From Dipteris shenzhenensis (taxonomy: Eukaryota > Polypodiophyta > Polypodiopsida > Gleicheniales), in NCBI GenBank assembly GCA_047967505.1, contig CM106539.1: a stretch of 64,000 nt of DNA. One strand, written 5' to 3'. Within the stretch, counting starts at the first letter, position 1, and each line of letters begins with the position of its first letter. Of the stretch, positions 41,426 through 53,683 are shown in pieces. A program made the translations under genes and the position numbers. The notes beneath the pieces were generated by a model. The model saw only the letters and a list, made by a program, of their open reading frames with translations, was not told the DNA's origin and made no database searches.

Positions 41426-42000
41426 CATAAGTCTCACAAATGGAGACTGAAGAAGTTATCCTTGCTTGGAAGAATCACTGTGATCAAGCATATTTTGCCT
41501 CCACCATCATGCCTTTCCTCACAAGGGGGTTGTGTGAAGTGGAACGAGTACTCAATGACTATGCAACGTCACCATTTGGTAGCATGAATAGTGGCATGCA
41601 TTCCCCTGGTTGTTTGCCATCACACCAAAAAATTTGGGAGGCTTAGGTCTTCAATCATTTAAAGAGAAGTGGGAGACATTATGTTGCAAATGGCTCTTTT
41701 CCCTCCCCTCCTTACAGCCTTGGGTAGCTCTAGCAAGACATTAGATAACTATTGGGGTGCCAAGGTTCTCACATGGATCTTTGTCTTCATAAAAGATCTT
41801 GATATCTTACTTCCCAGTTAGGATAAAGAGCTACAAATAGCTATCTCAACTCAATCCTATTTGGCGAAAAGATTTAGGAGATTATGATTGCAGGGTGCAA
41901 CTTGATTGGAACTTCATCGCCCTTTTCTTCTTAATATTTGGGTTAATAAATGGGCTTATATGAATCAAGTGGCTCTAGTTTAGATCGATCCATGTCTGGT
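41426..42000 (+). pseudogene. LINE reverse transcriptase relic, post-RT region
   Basis: Plus frame with HKWRLKKLSLLGRITVIKHIL, the W...LSL.GR..VIK block that follows the polymerase domain in plant L1-type LINEs. After a shift it reads NLGGLGLQSFKEKWETLCCKW, the GGLGL block. A decayed continuation (NPIWRKDLGDYDCR) follows to about 41,900. Stops and shifts throughout. The polymerase core upstream is not recognisable. Confidence 0.7.
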
Positions 42001-42990
42001 AAAAAGGCTCAATAGTAGAGAGATCAACACAACACAGGGTCCTCTGTGTGGGATTTCCAAGCATGATCTTTCTTAACTCTAAATATGATTGTAGGACGTT
42101 TTAGATGCTTTAAACTATTTCTCTAGAAAAAATGATGTTTTGCCTTCATAGGGAAGGCCTTACAAACCTCTCCATGAGAGTAGAATTTTTTTAATTTCTA
42201 TAACTCTCTTCTAATAAGAATCTTTCTTTCACACAAAAAAAAAACCCCAAAAAATGACCATTACTTATTGCAAAATCCTCAACATGGTTTTGAGATGACA
42301 TATGTGACCAACAAGTCACCATAGATCTCTTTGAAAAAAAATACAAATCATGGTAGATGTGCACCGAATGCTTTTCTACTTGCATGTGAAATTTTGACAT
42401 GTTAGTGTACTAATTGATCTTTTGTCCCATCCCTCACTGTGCTCTAATATGACCACAAATCCACTCGATGAAGATTGCAATAGGACTCTCTTAGAGATCA
42501 AAGAGGCTTGAAAATGCTCAGATGCATACAGAGTGGTAGAGACCATATGCAACAAGGGTAGCAAGATGCAAGTCATGGGTAGAAATCAAAAGTATAGGGA
42601 AAATGGTCAGATGCATAGGAAATTATAGAGATCAGAAGTAACAAAGGTAGTAAGATGAAGTCTTGGTAAAAAACTCATACAAGGTAAGGTAGAGTATATA
42701 TTTCTACTCAGATCACTCTAGCAACTTGCCTAAATGATCATGTCACCCATTCAAGAGGTTGCATACAGTTGAAAATGTTGATCAAGCTTCAAGGATACAA
42801 GAAACTCCAATGGCATGCAATCCTCACTCGGTTTTTGGATGCTATCTTTTAGCATAGATGCATTTAAAAGCATTTGCCATAGTTGTATTCCAAAGCTTTG
42901 GCAATCATCTATGATACACGTGCATGCATACGTATGAGGTGCATGCATGCATGTCTCTGTCTCCATCTCCATCTTCGTCTCTATCATCAT
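42001..42990. other. Unassigned spacer
   Basis: AT-rich. Two similar phrases (GATGCATA(C/G)...AGAGAC/T(C)AGAAG...AGCAAGATG) near 42,520 and 42,610 hint at an old local duplication. No genes. Confidence 0.4.
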
Positions 42991-43007
42991 CATGTGTATC
43001 TCCACAT

Positions 43008-43044
43008 GCAAGCGTGTGTGTGTGTTTGTGCACGCACGCATGCA

Positions 43045-43082
<38 letters not shown>

Positions 43083-43139
43083 TGAGTGTGTTCATACATA
43101 CATCATGAGATACACACCTAACATTTATTTTTATTTGGT

Positions 43140-43176
<37 letters not shown>

Positions 43177-43190
43177 GAGAGAAAGAGAAC
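43008..43190. repeat. (GT)n and (GA)n microsatellites
   Basis: GT tract 43,046-43,080 with broken GT on both sides, and GA tract 43,139-43,188. Found just before the gypsy-2 fragment. Confidence 0.92.
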
Positions 43191-43280
43191 ACCTTAGACA
43201 TAATGGTGTTTTTACAAAATATTTATTTTTTAAAATTATATTTTTCTTAAATTATGTTCCTTAGGCGCTATGGGAGAAAT

Positions 43281-44440
43281 TTAGGAGGCAATGGAGCACA
43301 TGGCAATAGGTCTTTTTGAAGATGCAAACTTATGCACGATCCATGCCAAAAGAGTAACAGTGATGGACAAGGACGTTGCACTCGCAAAGTGCATCCACTC
43401 CAATCCCACCCGTATGTCATAGATTGGTCGCCAATAACCATCATGATCTTGTTGTAAAAGTATCACTCCCAAGTCATCTTCTAATGCATTAGTTCATACA
43501 AGAAATGGCTTAGTCAGATCTGGATAGTGTAGAAGAGTGTCCTCTTTCAACATATTCCACATTTCATCAAGTGCATGTTGGCATTCGGTTGTCCAAATGA
43601 ATTTTGCATTTTTAAGAAGCAATCATGATAATGGAGTGGATGCCTATGCTAGATCTTTAATGAACTTGGAGCTGAATCTAGCCATGCCAAAAAATCATTG
43701 TAGACTCTTTGTGTTTTGTGGAGATGGAAGATTCTTTATTGCCTTGACTTTTTGCGAGTCTAGTCAAATGCCATCCTCTGAGATAATGAACCCCAAGTAT
43801 TTCAATTTTCTCTTTGGCCACTTTCATTTTTTCAGATTTAACTGAAGTTTGAACTTTTGGAATAATTCTAAGACTTTGCACAAAACTTCTTTGTGCTCTT
43901 CCTAGGTGGTTGTGTGGAACAAAACGTCATCTGGGTATACCATCACTTTGCCCTAGATTATTTTGTAGCACAAAATTCATTCGGTGCTGAAATGTACTAG
44001 GTGCATTATTCAAACCAAATGGCATTACATTAAATCGATGTAGTCCAAATGGGGTCCATAATGTTGTCTTCTATCGGTCACTTGGAAGGATTGGTATTTG
44101 CCAGTATCCTGATTTCAGATCTAAGGTAGTGAAAATTTTAGAATTGGCGAGGAAATCGAGAATGTCATCTAGTTGGGGAGAGGACATTCATCACGAATCA
44201 TGAAAGGAGGTCCAAAATCCACACATAATCTGTATGTGACATCAAGCTTCTTTACCAAATGAGTTTCGCACACCGATGGGCTTTTAAAGTGCTCAATTAC
44301 TTTATCTTTTAACATTGCTTCAACATGTTGCCTCAAAATACGAACTTCTTTCACCGACCGATGTCTCTGAGCTTTTGTTGGCTGGTCTTGCATCAGGTGT
44401 TGGTATTTCATGGAATATGTTAGCATCCACATGCCCACAC
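43281..44440 (-). pseudogene. gypsy-2 fragment: reverse transcriptase and RNase H start
   Basis: Minus strand, high to low. The RT start reads EAMLKDKVIEHFKSP, THLVKKLDVTYRLCVDF and [11 protein letters not shown] (44,440-44,169), where the usual lysine-rich K(K)DG has decayed. A shifted stretch (44,160-43,890) covers the polymerase core, badly broken. Then comes KSEKMKVAKEKIEILGVHYL (43,880-43,680; normally the KC.F....I..LGH block), and GVILLQQDHDGYWRPI (43,472-43,281), the start of RNase H. The RT start is cut by the CT/CA microsatellite at 44,468. Confidence 0.78.
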
Positions 44441-44467
44441 AACTATGCAAAGGGGGTATTCTATGTT

Positions 44468-44514
<47 letters not shown>

Positions 44515-44755
44515 TACACACACACACACATGCACGTGTGCACATGCATACACACACACATGCATGCATGCACGCATGCGTGCACGTGTGTACACACACA
44601 CACATGCATGTGCATGCGCACACTCACAATCCTACACACGCATGCAAGCTCACACCCACCCTACCACACAAACACACACATGTAGGCTCGTGTGCATGCA
44701 CATGCATGCATGCATGCATCCACACATGATGGATGCACGTAGGCACATGCATGTG

Positions 44756-44790
<35 letters not shown>

Positions 44791-44842
44791 ATGCATGTGT
44801 GCACACATGCACACACACACACACACACACTTTTGTGTGTGT
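44468..44842. repeat. Compound microsatellite with long alternating Pu-Py tracts
   Basis: (CT)n at 44,468-44,492, then 131 bp (44,493-44,623) in which pyrimidine and purine alternate without a break (CA, TA, TG, CG steps). A second unbroken alternating run covers 44,757-44,830. Such sequence is the classic Z-DNA former. Frames across it (His-Thr, Val-Cys) are artefacts. Confidence 0.93.
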
Positions 44843-45052
44843 GGTTAAAATGTTAAATTGCATATAAGTAGTGAGAAATCCCTATAGAGGGGGTGAAAGC
44901 CCACAAATAGTTACGAGGATGAAGTAATAAAAGAAAAGGTACACAAGTACCTTACGGAGGAGAAATGCATATATCCACATCGGAGTGAAAGAGCCCCAAA
45001 GATTATTAAAAAGCAAAGAGAAATTTCTACACAAGAATCATAGAAAGATTAT

Positions 45053-45266
45053 TGTTGGGGCCTCAAACCCAACATGGACAAAGAACACACCAGACTCTCA
45101 ATGCACAGATGAAGATAGATGAGACAAGGAAGAAAGAGAATAATTGACTGATTGCATGGCATGAGTAACCGTGTATATAGGGAGAGACACGCCCCCCTTT
45201 GTTCCACATACACACACCCCTTGGTATCATCGCTTAAGGATAAACCCGTGTCTTTATGCCTTTGCA
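45053..45266. repeat. LTR-like direct repeat, copy 1
   Basis: 214 bp starting TGTTGGGGCCTC and ending CTTTGCA, matching copy 2 at 46,742-46,955. On the minus strand both copies carry a CCCTATATACACG TATA-like box. TG...CA ends are LTR-like, but no target duplication, clear primer site or purine tract is seen. Confidence 0.65.
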
Positions 45267-46741
45267 CATGGCACTCATGGTGGATTGTGCAAAACCCACA
45301 ATGTGCCTGAGTAGAAGTCAGATGCCATATGTGCATGTGCAAAGGAGTAAAATCATTTTAGGCATAGCCAAGGAAGAGAACCTTGTGAGTGCATATATGA
45401 TGAAAATTCCTTAGATAAAAAGAGCAAACATGGAATATACACACTTTGTAATAAGGAATAGTTTTGTAGAACTACAACACCACTCTAGCTTCTCACCCAC
45501 AACTTTGCCAAAAATAATCTTGCCTCGCAAAGAACCAAACAGTTGGTGTAAGCACTCCATTCAATCTCTCATGTTGGTTTTCCTCAGCACCATGTATGGT
45601 TTCTCTCAACCAATGGAACTCTATTGGATATCCTTAGAGAAAACCTTCAAGTGTGCAATTACTACAGAATCAAGGTATTAAAGAAATGGACCCAACCATG
45701 CATGTCATCAATCACTATGCACCACTGGTACTCTTGTCTCGATCGTGGGCATTGCCATTGTAGTTGCAGTTGCATAAGACTCCATATGCCGTTTTGACCT
45801 TTGTGCACCATAAACTTATTCAGCACCACAGGATCATGGTATTACTTTGTCAATTATGTGATGAGTCTATCTCTTAGGGATGCTTTGAGAGTTGCAAAAA
45901 TCTCATCCTCCACAAATTGTTGTCTCACCACATTGTATCTACACCGACTAGGTCCACCATCCACATCAACAATGCTAGAGCTAATTGCCTCATTCACCCT
46001 TCCACACTAGACACTAGCCTCAATCGCATCTGCAATACAACCACAGCAACCCACAATGGAATACTTCATCTTCTCTTAGTGCCCACATGACTTCCGCAAA
46101 GGCCTTTCACCATTATATTTGGAGAAGAAGCTTATGTTGACATGGACCTTCCTGTTTTTGTCAACTGCATTGCAACTTTGTTAGCTTCATCTCCCTGGTC
46201 TACAGCCTCTTACACCACCATGATAGCAAAATTGTCATCATCAACACTGCCTTTGTTTGGTCACAACCACCATCATCATCCGCTTCAAGCATGCTTGGGT
46301 GGCTTAATTTGCATGCAACATATGGAGATGAACAGCTCCATGTGCTACCAAAAATCTCAATGTGTGAATGGAGGGCTTGTTTTGAACTATGGAGCTTGGT
46401 ATCTTCTCAATGGACATTTAACCCACTAGCCCATAGACAGTTGGCTCTCTTGGGCCTACTTTGATCTACCTCTTGGCCACTTGAGACTCCAATGACCACC
46501 TCAACAAAACACACTGCGTTGTGCTCACAATATAGTGATCATACTTAGAACAAAAGATTAGCAGTGAACAATGATTGAATCACGGAGCCAATTTATCATC
46601 ATGGGCATCTTGCAAGAGCACCTCCCTCACTTCCAAAATTGGTTGTGCTCATGTGGGCTTGGGGAAAATTAGATCCGATCGCTGCTTGGATTCTTCCAGT
46701 AGGTCTTACATGAGAAAAATCATAGATCGTGATCACCAATG
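45267..46741. other. Interval between LTR-like repeats, non-coding
   Basis: 1.47 kb without a recognised retroelement domain. Immediately left of copy 2 the minus strand reads TTGGTGATCACGATC, loosely similar to the initiator-Met primer site. If the repeats are LTRs this would be a small non-autonomous minus-strand element. Evidence is partial. Confidence 0.4.
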
Positions 46742-46955
46742 TGTTGGGGTCTCAGTCCCAATAGGAACAAAGAATAAACAAGACTCTCAATGTGTAGATG
46801 AGGATACATGAGACTAGGACAAAAGGGAATAACTGATTGATTACATGGCATGAGTAATCGTGTATATAGGGAGACACACACACCCCTTCGTGCCACATGC
46901 ACACACCCCTTTGTATCATTGATTAAGGATAAACCCATGTGTTTGTGCCTTAACA
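46742..46955. repeat. LTR-like direct repeat, copy 2
   Basis: 214 bp starting TGTTGGGGTCTC and ending CCTTAACA. The two copies are clearly homologous, with many substitutions. Confidence 0.65.
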
Positions 46956-46991
46956 ATTGCTACAATGATCACCTAAGCATGGGAATTATTA

Positions 46992-47870
46992 TCACCAAAG
47001 AACCAATGATTCTTGATTTTCTACATAGTCCCTAAAGCCAACTATTTCATCCAAGCAAGAAACTTTGTGAAATTTGGAAGTAGTGATCAAGACAGCTAGA
47101 TGCCCAAGAAAACATGCAAGTATATGGTGGCAGAAGTGAGTTTGAGAGAAATTGATAAATTGGCAAAAAATATATTTAAAAAAAGGACAAAGCCAAAACA
47201 AATGTAATGTTTTTGGGCTTGCACCACAAGAAACACAGTAAGCATTTGCAATTTTCCTTTTGGATAATAGTTGTCCCACTAGTAGCACTCCAACCATACA
47301 TATATAAAGGAAAATTTTTTTCTTGAGAGGTAATTTATTCCACCAAATTGTTCAAAGATTAAACTTCCACCATGAGAGCAATTTAAACAATCTCCATTAA
47401 AAAAAAAAAAATTTTGAATATCCAAGGGGAAGGAAGGAGGATATGATATACTTGCTTTGTAGAAAAATTATGAAGAGATACTTCTTTGGAACCCTATTCA
47501 TTTTCTAGTCTCTAATCCAACAACCTATCACAATCATTCAACGTTATAACTAGCTAGAATGGCTGAATGATATCCTTGATAGTATTCCAAATGCATCTAC
47601 GATATTTATAAAATATTTCACATTTCTTATACCAAGTTGTCCAGTAAAATGTTTATAGGACTCAACTATTATAGACAAATAATCCAAAAAGATAGAGCTT
47701 CGGTGTATGCTTTATAGCCTACATGAATTACCTTCTTTGTAGAATGGCTAGACCATTTAATGTTGGAGAGGGGAGTTTTCCAAGATCGTGGAGCAATCCG
47801 GAGGAATATAGGGATAACCCAAAATTTGCCTTCATAAACTCCTAGTACCACTTCCTAGTAAGAAGGGGTC
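46992..47870 (-). pseudogene. LINE relic with zf-RVT zinc-binding region
   Basis: The minus frame to 46,992 reads TIWWNKLPLKKKIFLYI, then LLSKRKIANAYCVSCGAS and TLHLFWLCPFFKYIFCQF. This is the zf-RVT module at the C-terminus of plant L1-type LINE proteins (CX2CG...HLF..CPF). The sequence upstream, to about 47,870, is consistent with the preceding linker but too decayed to trust. The opposite orientation and different position make it a separate copy from the LINE at 41.4 kb. Confidence 0.7.
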
Positions 47871-49679
47871 TAATGACCATAAACATGCTATTTCATTGAA
47901 CCACACAAAATCAACTAGTATGATTGCCTAATGCTTCTTCTGAGAAAAAATATATGCTATCAAAGTTGTTTTTCGTGAAAGAACATGAACATAAATATTC
48001 ATGACGTTCAGATCATCATGCATTCTTGGTAGATAAACTGTCAAATCCTAAGCGATTGAACATAATTTGGGAGACTTTTGTCTTCCAAAATAGCTCCATT
48101 ACTTGAGACATAAGGATATTTATTCCTTTGGTTGACCATATGAAAATGGGCACGTGGAATTAGTTGTAAGCTACAAGGATATATTGAATAACTTTGAGAC
48201 AGACATGTAGAGGCCAAGTTGAAGAAGAGGAAGGGGAGAGGGAAGTAAAGAAGGGATAAGAGAAGAACAAGAAGGAAAGAGGAGAAGAGAACATGGCATT
48301 CATGAAAGGCAGATTGAGGGAACAAGAGACAAAAATCCATAGAGGAGAAGGAGAGCTTGTCCAAGTGAAGGCCAAAGTCAACGATTTGGCCTTTTATACA
48401 TGCCACCTTTTGAAGGGAGGGAACCATATTCCCTTTATTCCGCTCTCTTTCCTCATTCTTTACAATCATCTTGGGACGTTTTGGCTCCAAGGCACACTCC
48501 GAACTTTATGGACTTGCCATCATCCATCAAATGACATTGCCAACCAATGTAGTAAACTATCCCCCATTCCTATTATTGATCCAGTCCCTTGGATCATGCA
48601 TATGTCATGGTTGTTAGAGTGTTCGCGACGATGAAGATCATTTCTTGTGTGCACTTTTTCCATTTGCAATGCTCATAGGCCTTTAATGGATCATGTGTTG
48701 TGGAATTGTTGCGCGAGGAGGATGGATATTTCATTCGGTAGCATCAAATTCCATTGTAATTGGTATGGCATGGCATGAGTGATTACAATGGCTAAATGTT
48801 GGGTGGATGGATTGGAACTAAGTACATGTGACCTTGCAAAGAAAGAGGAAGAAAAATAAAAATCTAAGGTGTAATTTAGTAGGAAGAAGTTGTCAATAGG
48901 GGTTGATGTAAGATCTTAGTAGTGTTACTATTAGTAGAGTTAGAACAGTGTATTCTCATGCTCCCTTGTAAGTTCCATATTTGAATTGAGTGGGACTTTT
49001 ATTAGATTCTCATCAGACTATGTATTTGACATGCCATTCATGTAAGTCCAAAGTTTTGCATGACATTTTGTCTTGCTTCTCTATGTAGAGCTTCTTTCTA
49101 AATCCATTTAATGGATTACAATACATTGAGGGCTTTTCTTGGTGGTTTCTTTGAGCCCAATAAGGTTGTGGTGATCTGGAGCTTTATTTATCCAAGTCAT
49201 CAAATCAAGAAGATTTTGACAATACACCATACAAACTTCTAAATGAGAACTATGGTTGAAGAGGTTTATCACATCTTGGATTCTAGGAAAGTCCTCTAAG
49301 GTAAAATGGATATTACATTGGGAGGCTCAAATGATTAATTGGGTACTAGTGTTAAGAAGAAAAAAGAAAAAAGAAAAAAGAAAAGAGAGAGAAAAAATAA
49401 ACGAGGGAGATTTGGAGTTAGCTAATTAAGGGTTAGTAAATGAAAGTGAAAAAATCTTTGAGAATCACAAGAAACTCATCCATACCCCATTTGATGTCAA
49501 CAAATTCACCATGTAATCAAAACCACCCCTTGGAGCTATTGGTGTAGGACCACTTATTGTTTCATATGTGGAGGAGTGCCTTGAGATACCAGGGGTTGAT
49601 GTGTCTTTGACTATGGCCCTATACCTTGATGCATTTATTAGGGTTGCATACACTTTGTTGGCAAAAACAGTTTTTCCAT
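47871..49679. other. Unassigned spacer
   Basis: No recognisable coding sequence. A purine tract (GAAAAAA repeats) is at 49,350-49,400. A minus frame of 149 codons at 48,041-48,490 has no known motif. Confidence 0.45.
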
Positions 49680-51264
49680 GGTAGCAAAATTTTGTTAAGG
49701 TCTCTGGTATCTTCCACTCTAGTAGGTTCTTGTGGATCTACTCCAATTTTAGGAGTAGGTTCTTGTGAATCGATCGCTATGGATTGAATTCCACACTAAA
49801 AGAGTGGTTTTGTATTTCCTTATGTGAAAACCCACCAAGGCCTTGAACTATTGTTTCCTTGCCCTTTGTAGACCTTGTAGTAGGTTTTGTGTTACTACTC
49901 CCTTTTTAGGAGTAGGTTCTTGTGTAGCTACCACCATTGTATTCTTCATTTTGGTGTTGTAGACTCAAACCCTTTATGGTCTCTCCTCTAACTATTGTGA
50001 CTAAAGAGGGATAAAGTCGTCCTTGAGGCAAGAAAGAGAAGGTGGGATGCTAAATTTATGACACTTATGGATTCACATATGAGTGTTGCCACCATCATAA
50101 TGTCTTCTTGATCCCAACCTTCTTATGCCTTTGTCGATTACAACTTCTTGCATGTTCAAACTTCATTGTATCACCATACTAAAGTGATATATGTTCTTTG
50201 TAGCAAATGTGAGTAAGACTGCAATGTCTTAGAGATCTTTTGTTTTTGTTGAGCCCAAGTTTCTTCTGAGAAAGTTTCCAATGAAAATGATTTGTCATTC
50301 TCATTGGAAGGTTCTTGTGTGACTTCCACCGAGTATGACATAGTTGGTGTGACATGTGGAGATGTCAGTAGTCACAAGTCTTGATGTTGAATTTTTTAGT
50401 AAGAAAGGTTCTTATGTAGCTTCCAAAGTAGATTCCACTATTTTCTTGGCAAAGGTTTGTGGAGAGAGGTTTTATGTAATTGCCATTTTCCTTGAAGATG
50501 ATGTAGTGAATTCAAAGACATTTTGATACACTAGTGGGGTCGAGTAGGTCCTTGTGTGCTGTCTCTCTCTTTTTGAATAGTTCTTGCAAAACTACCCAAT
50601 AGTAAGTGGAGAATGTTCTTTGTGTGTGAACCTCTTGTATTGGTGATTTTCCCTTATCCTTGCAATCAGGTTTTTGTGGTTTTGCTCTCCAATCTTTGCC
50701 TTGATTTTTTAGAATCAATAGGCTTGAATTTGATGGTTGCTACTCATTTGTTGATGACAATTATTTGAGAGGCTTTGGCCTCCATTCCTTCTTCGGCACT
50801 TTATTGAGAACTTTGTCATTTTTGCTACTTGAAGATGATGGAGGTGGTCTTTTTACACGTAGTACCTTGGGTACTTGGGTTTCCAAGGTAACATCTCTGG
50901 TCCTCTAGTAGTCTTGTGGGAACCCAACCGTATTGTACCTTTCTTGTTGGATGGCATTATTTTGTTATTCAATGTTAGGTTTTTTGACTACATAATGGGG
51001 TGGCTTTTGATGTTGAGGTCTTGTCATAACCTAAATATATGATTCACCTTCAAAGTACCCTTGGGCCTCTAATAGATCCTTTTGGACCCACACTAGCTTG
51101 GTCACTCTTCTTCTTTGTTTTCTTTATTGGTGAGGCTCTTATAGAGGTTGAGAGGTGGAAGAAGATGTTCAAGTGGATGCTTGAATATTTGTGCATTTGG
51201 TAGTATCTTGGAGGGGTGATTCATCAACTAAAAAACCCTTTGTAAGTGTCTTAGATCCAACTCT

Positions 51265-51357
51265 TACCAAGAATTGCTGCTTCCATTAAGGTACCTGCAG
51301 AAGTTACAAAAAAAACTTGCAGGTACTTCCTATGGAAGCAGCAAACCACGCTTGGTA
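51265..51357. repeat. Imperfect hairpin, about 43-nt arms
   Basis: The left arm (51,265-51,305) and right arm (51,314-51,357) pair through TTGCTGCTTCCAT (13 of 13), GTACCTGCA (9 of 9), AAGTT and the outer TACCAAG. Small bulges lie between these and the loop is about 8 nt. It lies inside gypsy-3. Confidence 0.75.
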
Positions 51358-51949
51358 GGTCAGGCTAAAGGTCTTAATCGTAGTTCCAAAAAACAAAAAA
51401 CAACAACAACAACTTAATGGTTTGTAGTTCCATTCAACATTAAAGAACCAACAACCTTAATTGAGGTACCCCCTATGGATTGAATTTCAGAATCATAGAC
51501 TTGAAGGAGCACCTGGCTGAGATGTTTTAATGTTTCCTAGGAGATGAGATTATTGCTTGCTCGACCATATGCCAAAGCCTATATTTGGCATGTTTCACGT
51601 ATTGATGTTAGCTCTACCCAAAATCGAGATGGAGTAATATCTATCTTGTGAGTATTAATGACATTATCAATTGCAAGTCCAATTTGATTAGGTAGTACCA
51701 CTCTTATGGTGTAAAAAGGTGTAGTAGCAGTAGGTTTATCATTATGAAGGTGTGTAATTCGATGCGTTCCTTTAGCAATTGGCAAATCTAGTGCTGCTAG
51801 TGTATGTATCCAATTTATTGAATCTTCTCACTCTGGTAAAGGAGCACATCAAGAGTCTTCAGGACTCTTTCCATCATCCTCTTCCATATAAGCTTTGAAT
51901 ACATTTACCAATGACCTATTGGTGGTGTTAGATTCAGCTGACAAATAGA

Positions 51950-52400
51950 TTTTTGGACATAGGGTGAGCCTTCCAAGTTTGGAGATCCAGGCTCATGACT
52001 TGCTCATCCTTACATGAATATATTCTATTTGAGCTCTAGTCATGGACCAATCCTACATTTTGCATGAAAGATCTACCCAATATGATGTCATAGCCATCTG
52101 CTTGGTTAGGAAAGGCAATTACAATAAACCACACTTGGCAAGTCAGCAGGCTGAAGGTCTTAATTGTGATGTCTCTTAGAACTATCAGTGGCATTATTGT
52201 TCCATTAGCCAATTTGACTATGAGGTTTGTGCTATCAATCTTAGGTCATCCCCACTTGTCCCATCACTACTTTTAGTGATTATGCTTACAGATTATGCTT
52301 ACACTAGTTCCACCATCCAAGATTGTAGTCATGCTCTTACCTTGGTAGGATATGGGAATGCTACTTTGGTGTCATCACCTTCAAAGTACTCACCCAATTT
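51950..52400 (-). pseudogene. gypsy-3 protease
   Basis: Minus frame with IDSTNLIVKLANGT, MPLIVLRDITIKTF, then ADGYDIILGRSFMQNVGLVHD. This is the second half of a retropepsin (I-L-G-R near the end). Upstream, VSINKLGEYFEGDDTKVAF precedes it in a broken frame around 52,330-52,400. The expected D(S/T)G active site is not cleanly readable. Related to, but clearly diverged from, the gypsy-1 protease (YQILLGRPWL). Confidence 0.7.
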
Positions 52401-53683
52401 GTTGATGGGTATCTTGGGAAAGTGTTGAGGGTCAATTAGGGTTTGACTATCTCAGACTAGTGGACACACAAGCTACTATTTTCCCATTCATCCAATCGAA
52501 GAGGTCTCTACACAGAGTGGGATTACCTTGTAATAGTGTCACGATGGGCATCTTGATCTCAATGGACAAGAGCGCAACTAGTACAGCCACATCTCGAGGT
52601 TGTGTGATTGGTTCACCACCAGCCAACTATGGCTCTTCAAACTTGTAAAAGGACATATTGTCATATTCTCTTACTTGGTGCCATGTAGGGTACTCCTCGA
52701 AGATCTTATGCCTTAGGAGTGAATGTCCTATGGATGAACCTTGTGATTGTTCCTTGTCCACTCTTTTGAGTATGGGAGAGGTTTCACGGGCTCTATTGAA
52801 GCTTGTAGTTAGGTTGAATGGTTTCTAGCCCCTTGTTGACCTTGAGCTATTGCTCAAATTTTCTTGGTAGTCAGCACCAGTTATGCCTTAATGAGGCGCT
52901 TCTCAATGACAAGGTCTAGGTATTCACCTTGACATTTGGGGATCATAGGTTTCCTATGATCCAATGCTCCCCAAGTGTCATCCCCTCCTTTTGGTGGTGA
53001 TTGAGTTGGTTATTAGTTGAGTATGAATACAAGAGGATGAGGCGAAAAAGGTGGTTGTGTCCTCATCGGGGATAATCACCTTGTCAAAACCTTTTCCCAC
53101 CTTAAGTGCACCCTTGTTATTTATGCCTCTAGGCTAGGATGTACTAGCCTTATCTCTTTTGGCCTACTTTGCTGAGTGCCTTAGCGTGGGCCCTTGTGAT
53201 TACATTTAAGAATACAGAGGACACTCGGACTCTCTCAATGCTTGAGAAGATTAAGAGTTGTATTCTTAGGTACAGTAGTTTGCGCTCCTAGTCTCTGCAT
53301 TGAAAGAAATCCTTATAGAGATGGTTAACTCCACACACTGCACAATGGTGCTTGTGTGTTTGAAGGGGACATGGTGGCTGGTGGAAATGGGGTATCCTTG
53401 TTTCCAACAGCAGATATAAAGAAATCTGTAAGGATTTTGGACTTATTGTAAACTAAGAAGTTGCAGAGTTTTCTACAAGCTACATTTCTTTTGTTTACAC
53501 TTTTTGCATCGGAGCTACCGTGCAAAAGCTATTGGCTAGTTTTGGGATGCCCTGAGGTCACTTACAGCAGAAGATGTATTTGTGACAGTGACAGTGTGGC
53601 TGTTGTCATTGCAGTTGATATGTTTTGGGCTTGAGTTTGGTACATTGGTGTAGTGTATCCTGGTTGTTCTGTCATCCATTGTG

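Larger units (their letters stand above)
49680..53210 (-). mobile_element. Ty3/gypsy relic (gypsy-3), gag-protease and spacer
   Basis: Minus strand. Translatable blocks around 52,560-52,720 (HKIFEEYPTWHQVREYDNM; GEPITQPRDVAVLVALL) are probably gag. A protease follows at 52,400-51,950, then a spacer with INWIHTLAALDLPIAKGT (about 51,780-51,840) matching gypsy-1. The part 51,200-49,680 gives repeated QEPTP-type phrases (TTCTTGTG...AGTAGG on the plus strand). A piece at 51,342-51,388 is a diverged second copy of part of the protease region at 52,131-52,180. No RT is recognisable. Confidence 0.65.

Noticed and set aside
42883-43197. Cys/His/Val-rich and Arg-Glu ORFs, superficially zinc-finger-like
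   Set aside because: Produced by GT and GA microsatellites; Cys and His spacing follows the repeat period.
44315-44863. Open frames rich in His-Thr, Cys-Met or Val-Cys on both strands
   Set aside because: Translation of CA/TG/GC microsatellite in several frames at once. Only the minus-strand part below 44,440 is real gypsy-2 RT.
45048-46960. Five-base target duplication for the 214-bp repeat pair
   Set aside because: The flanks are ATTAT and ATTGC; only three bases match, so no claim of an intact element is made.
53213-53683. 5' LTR and primer site for copia-4
   Set aside because: No TATCAGAGC-like site and no similarity to the copia-1 LTR was found; the upstream boundary is left open.
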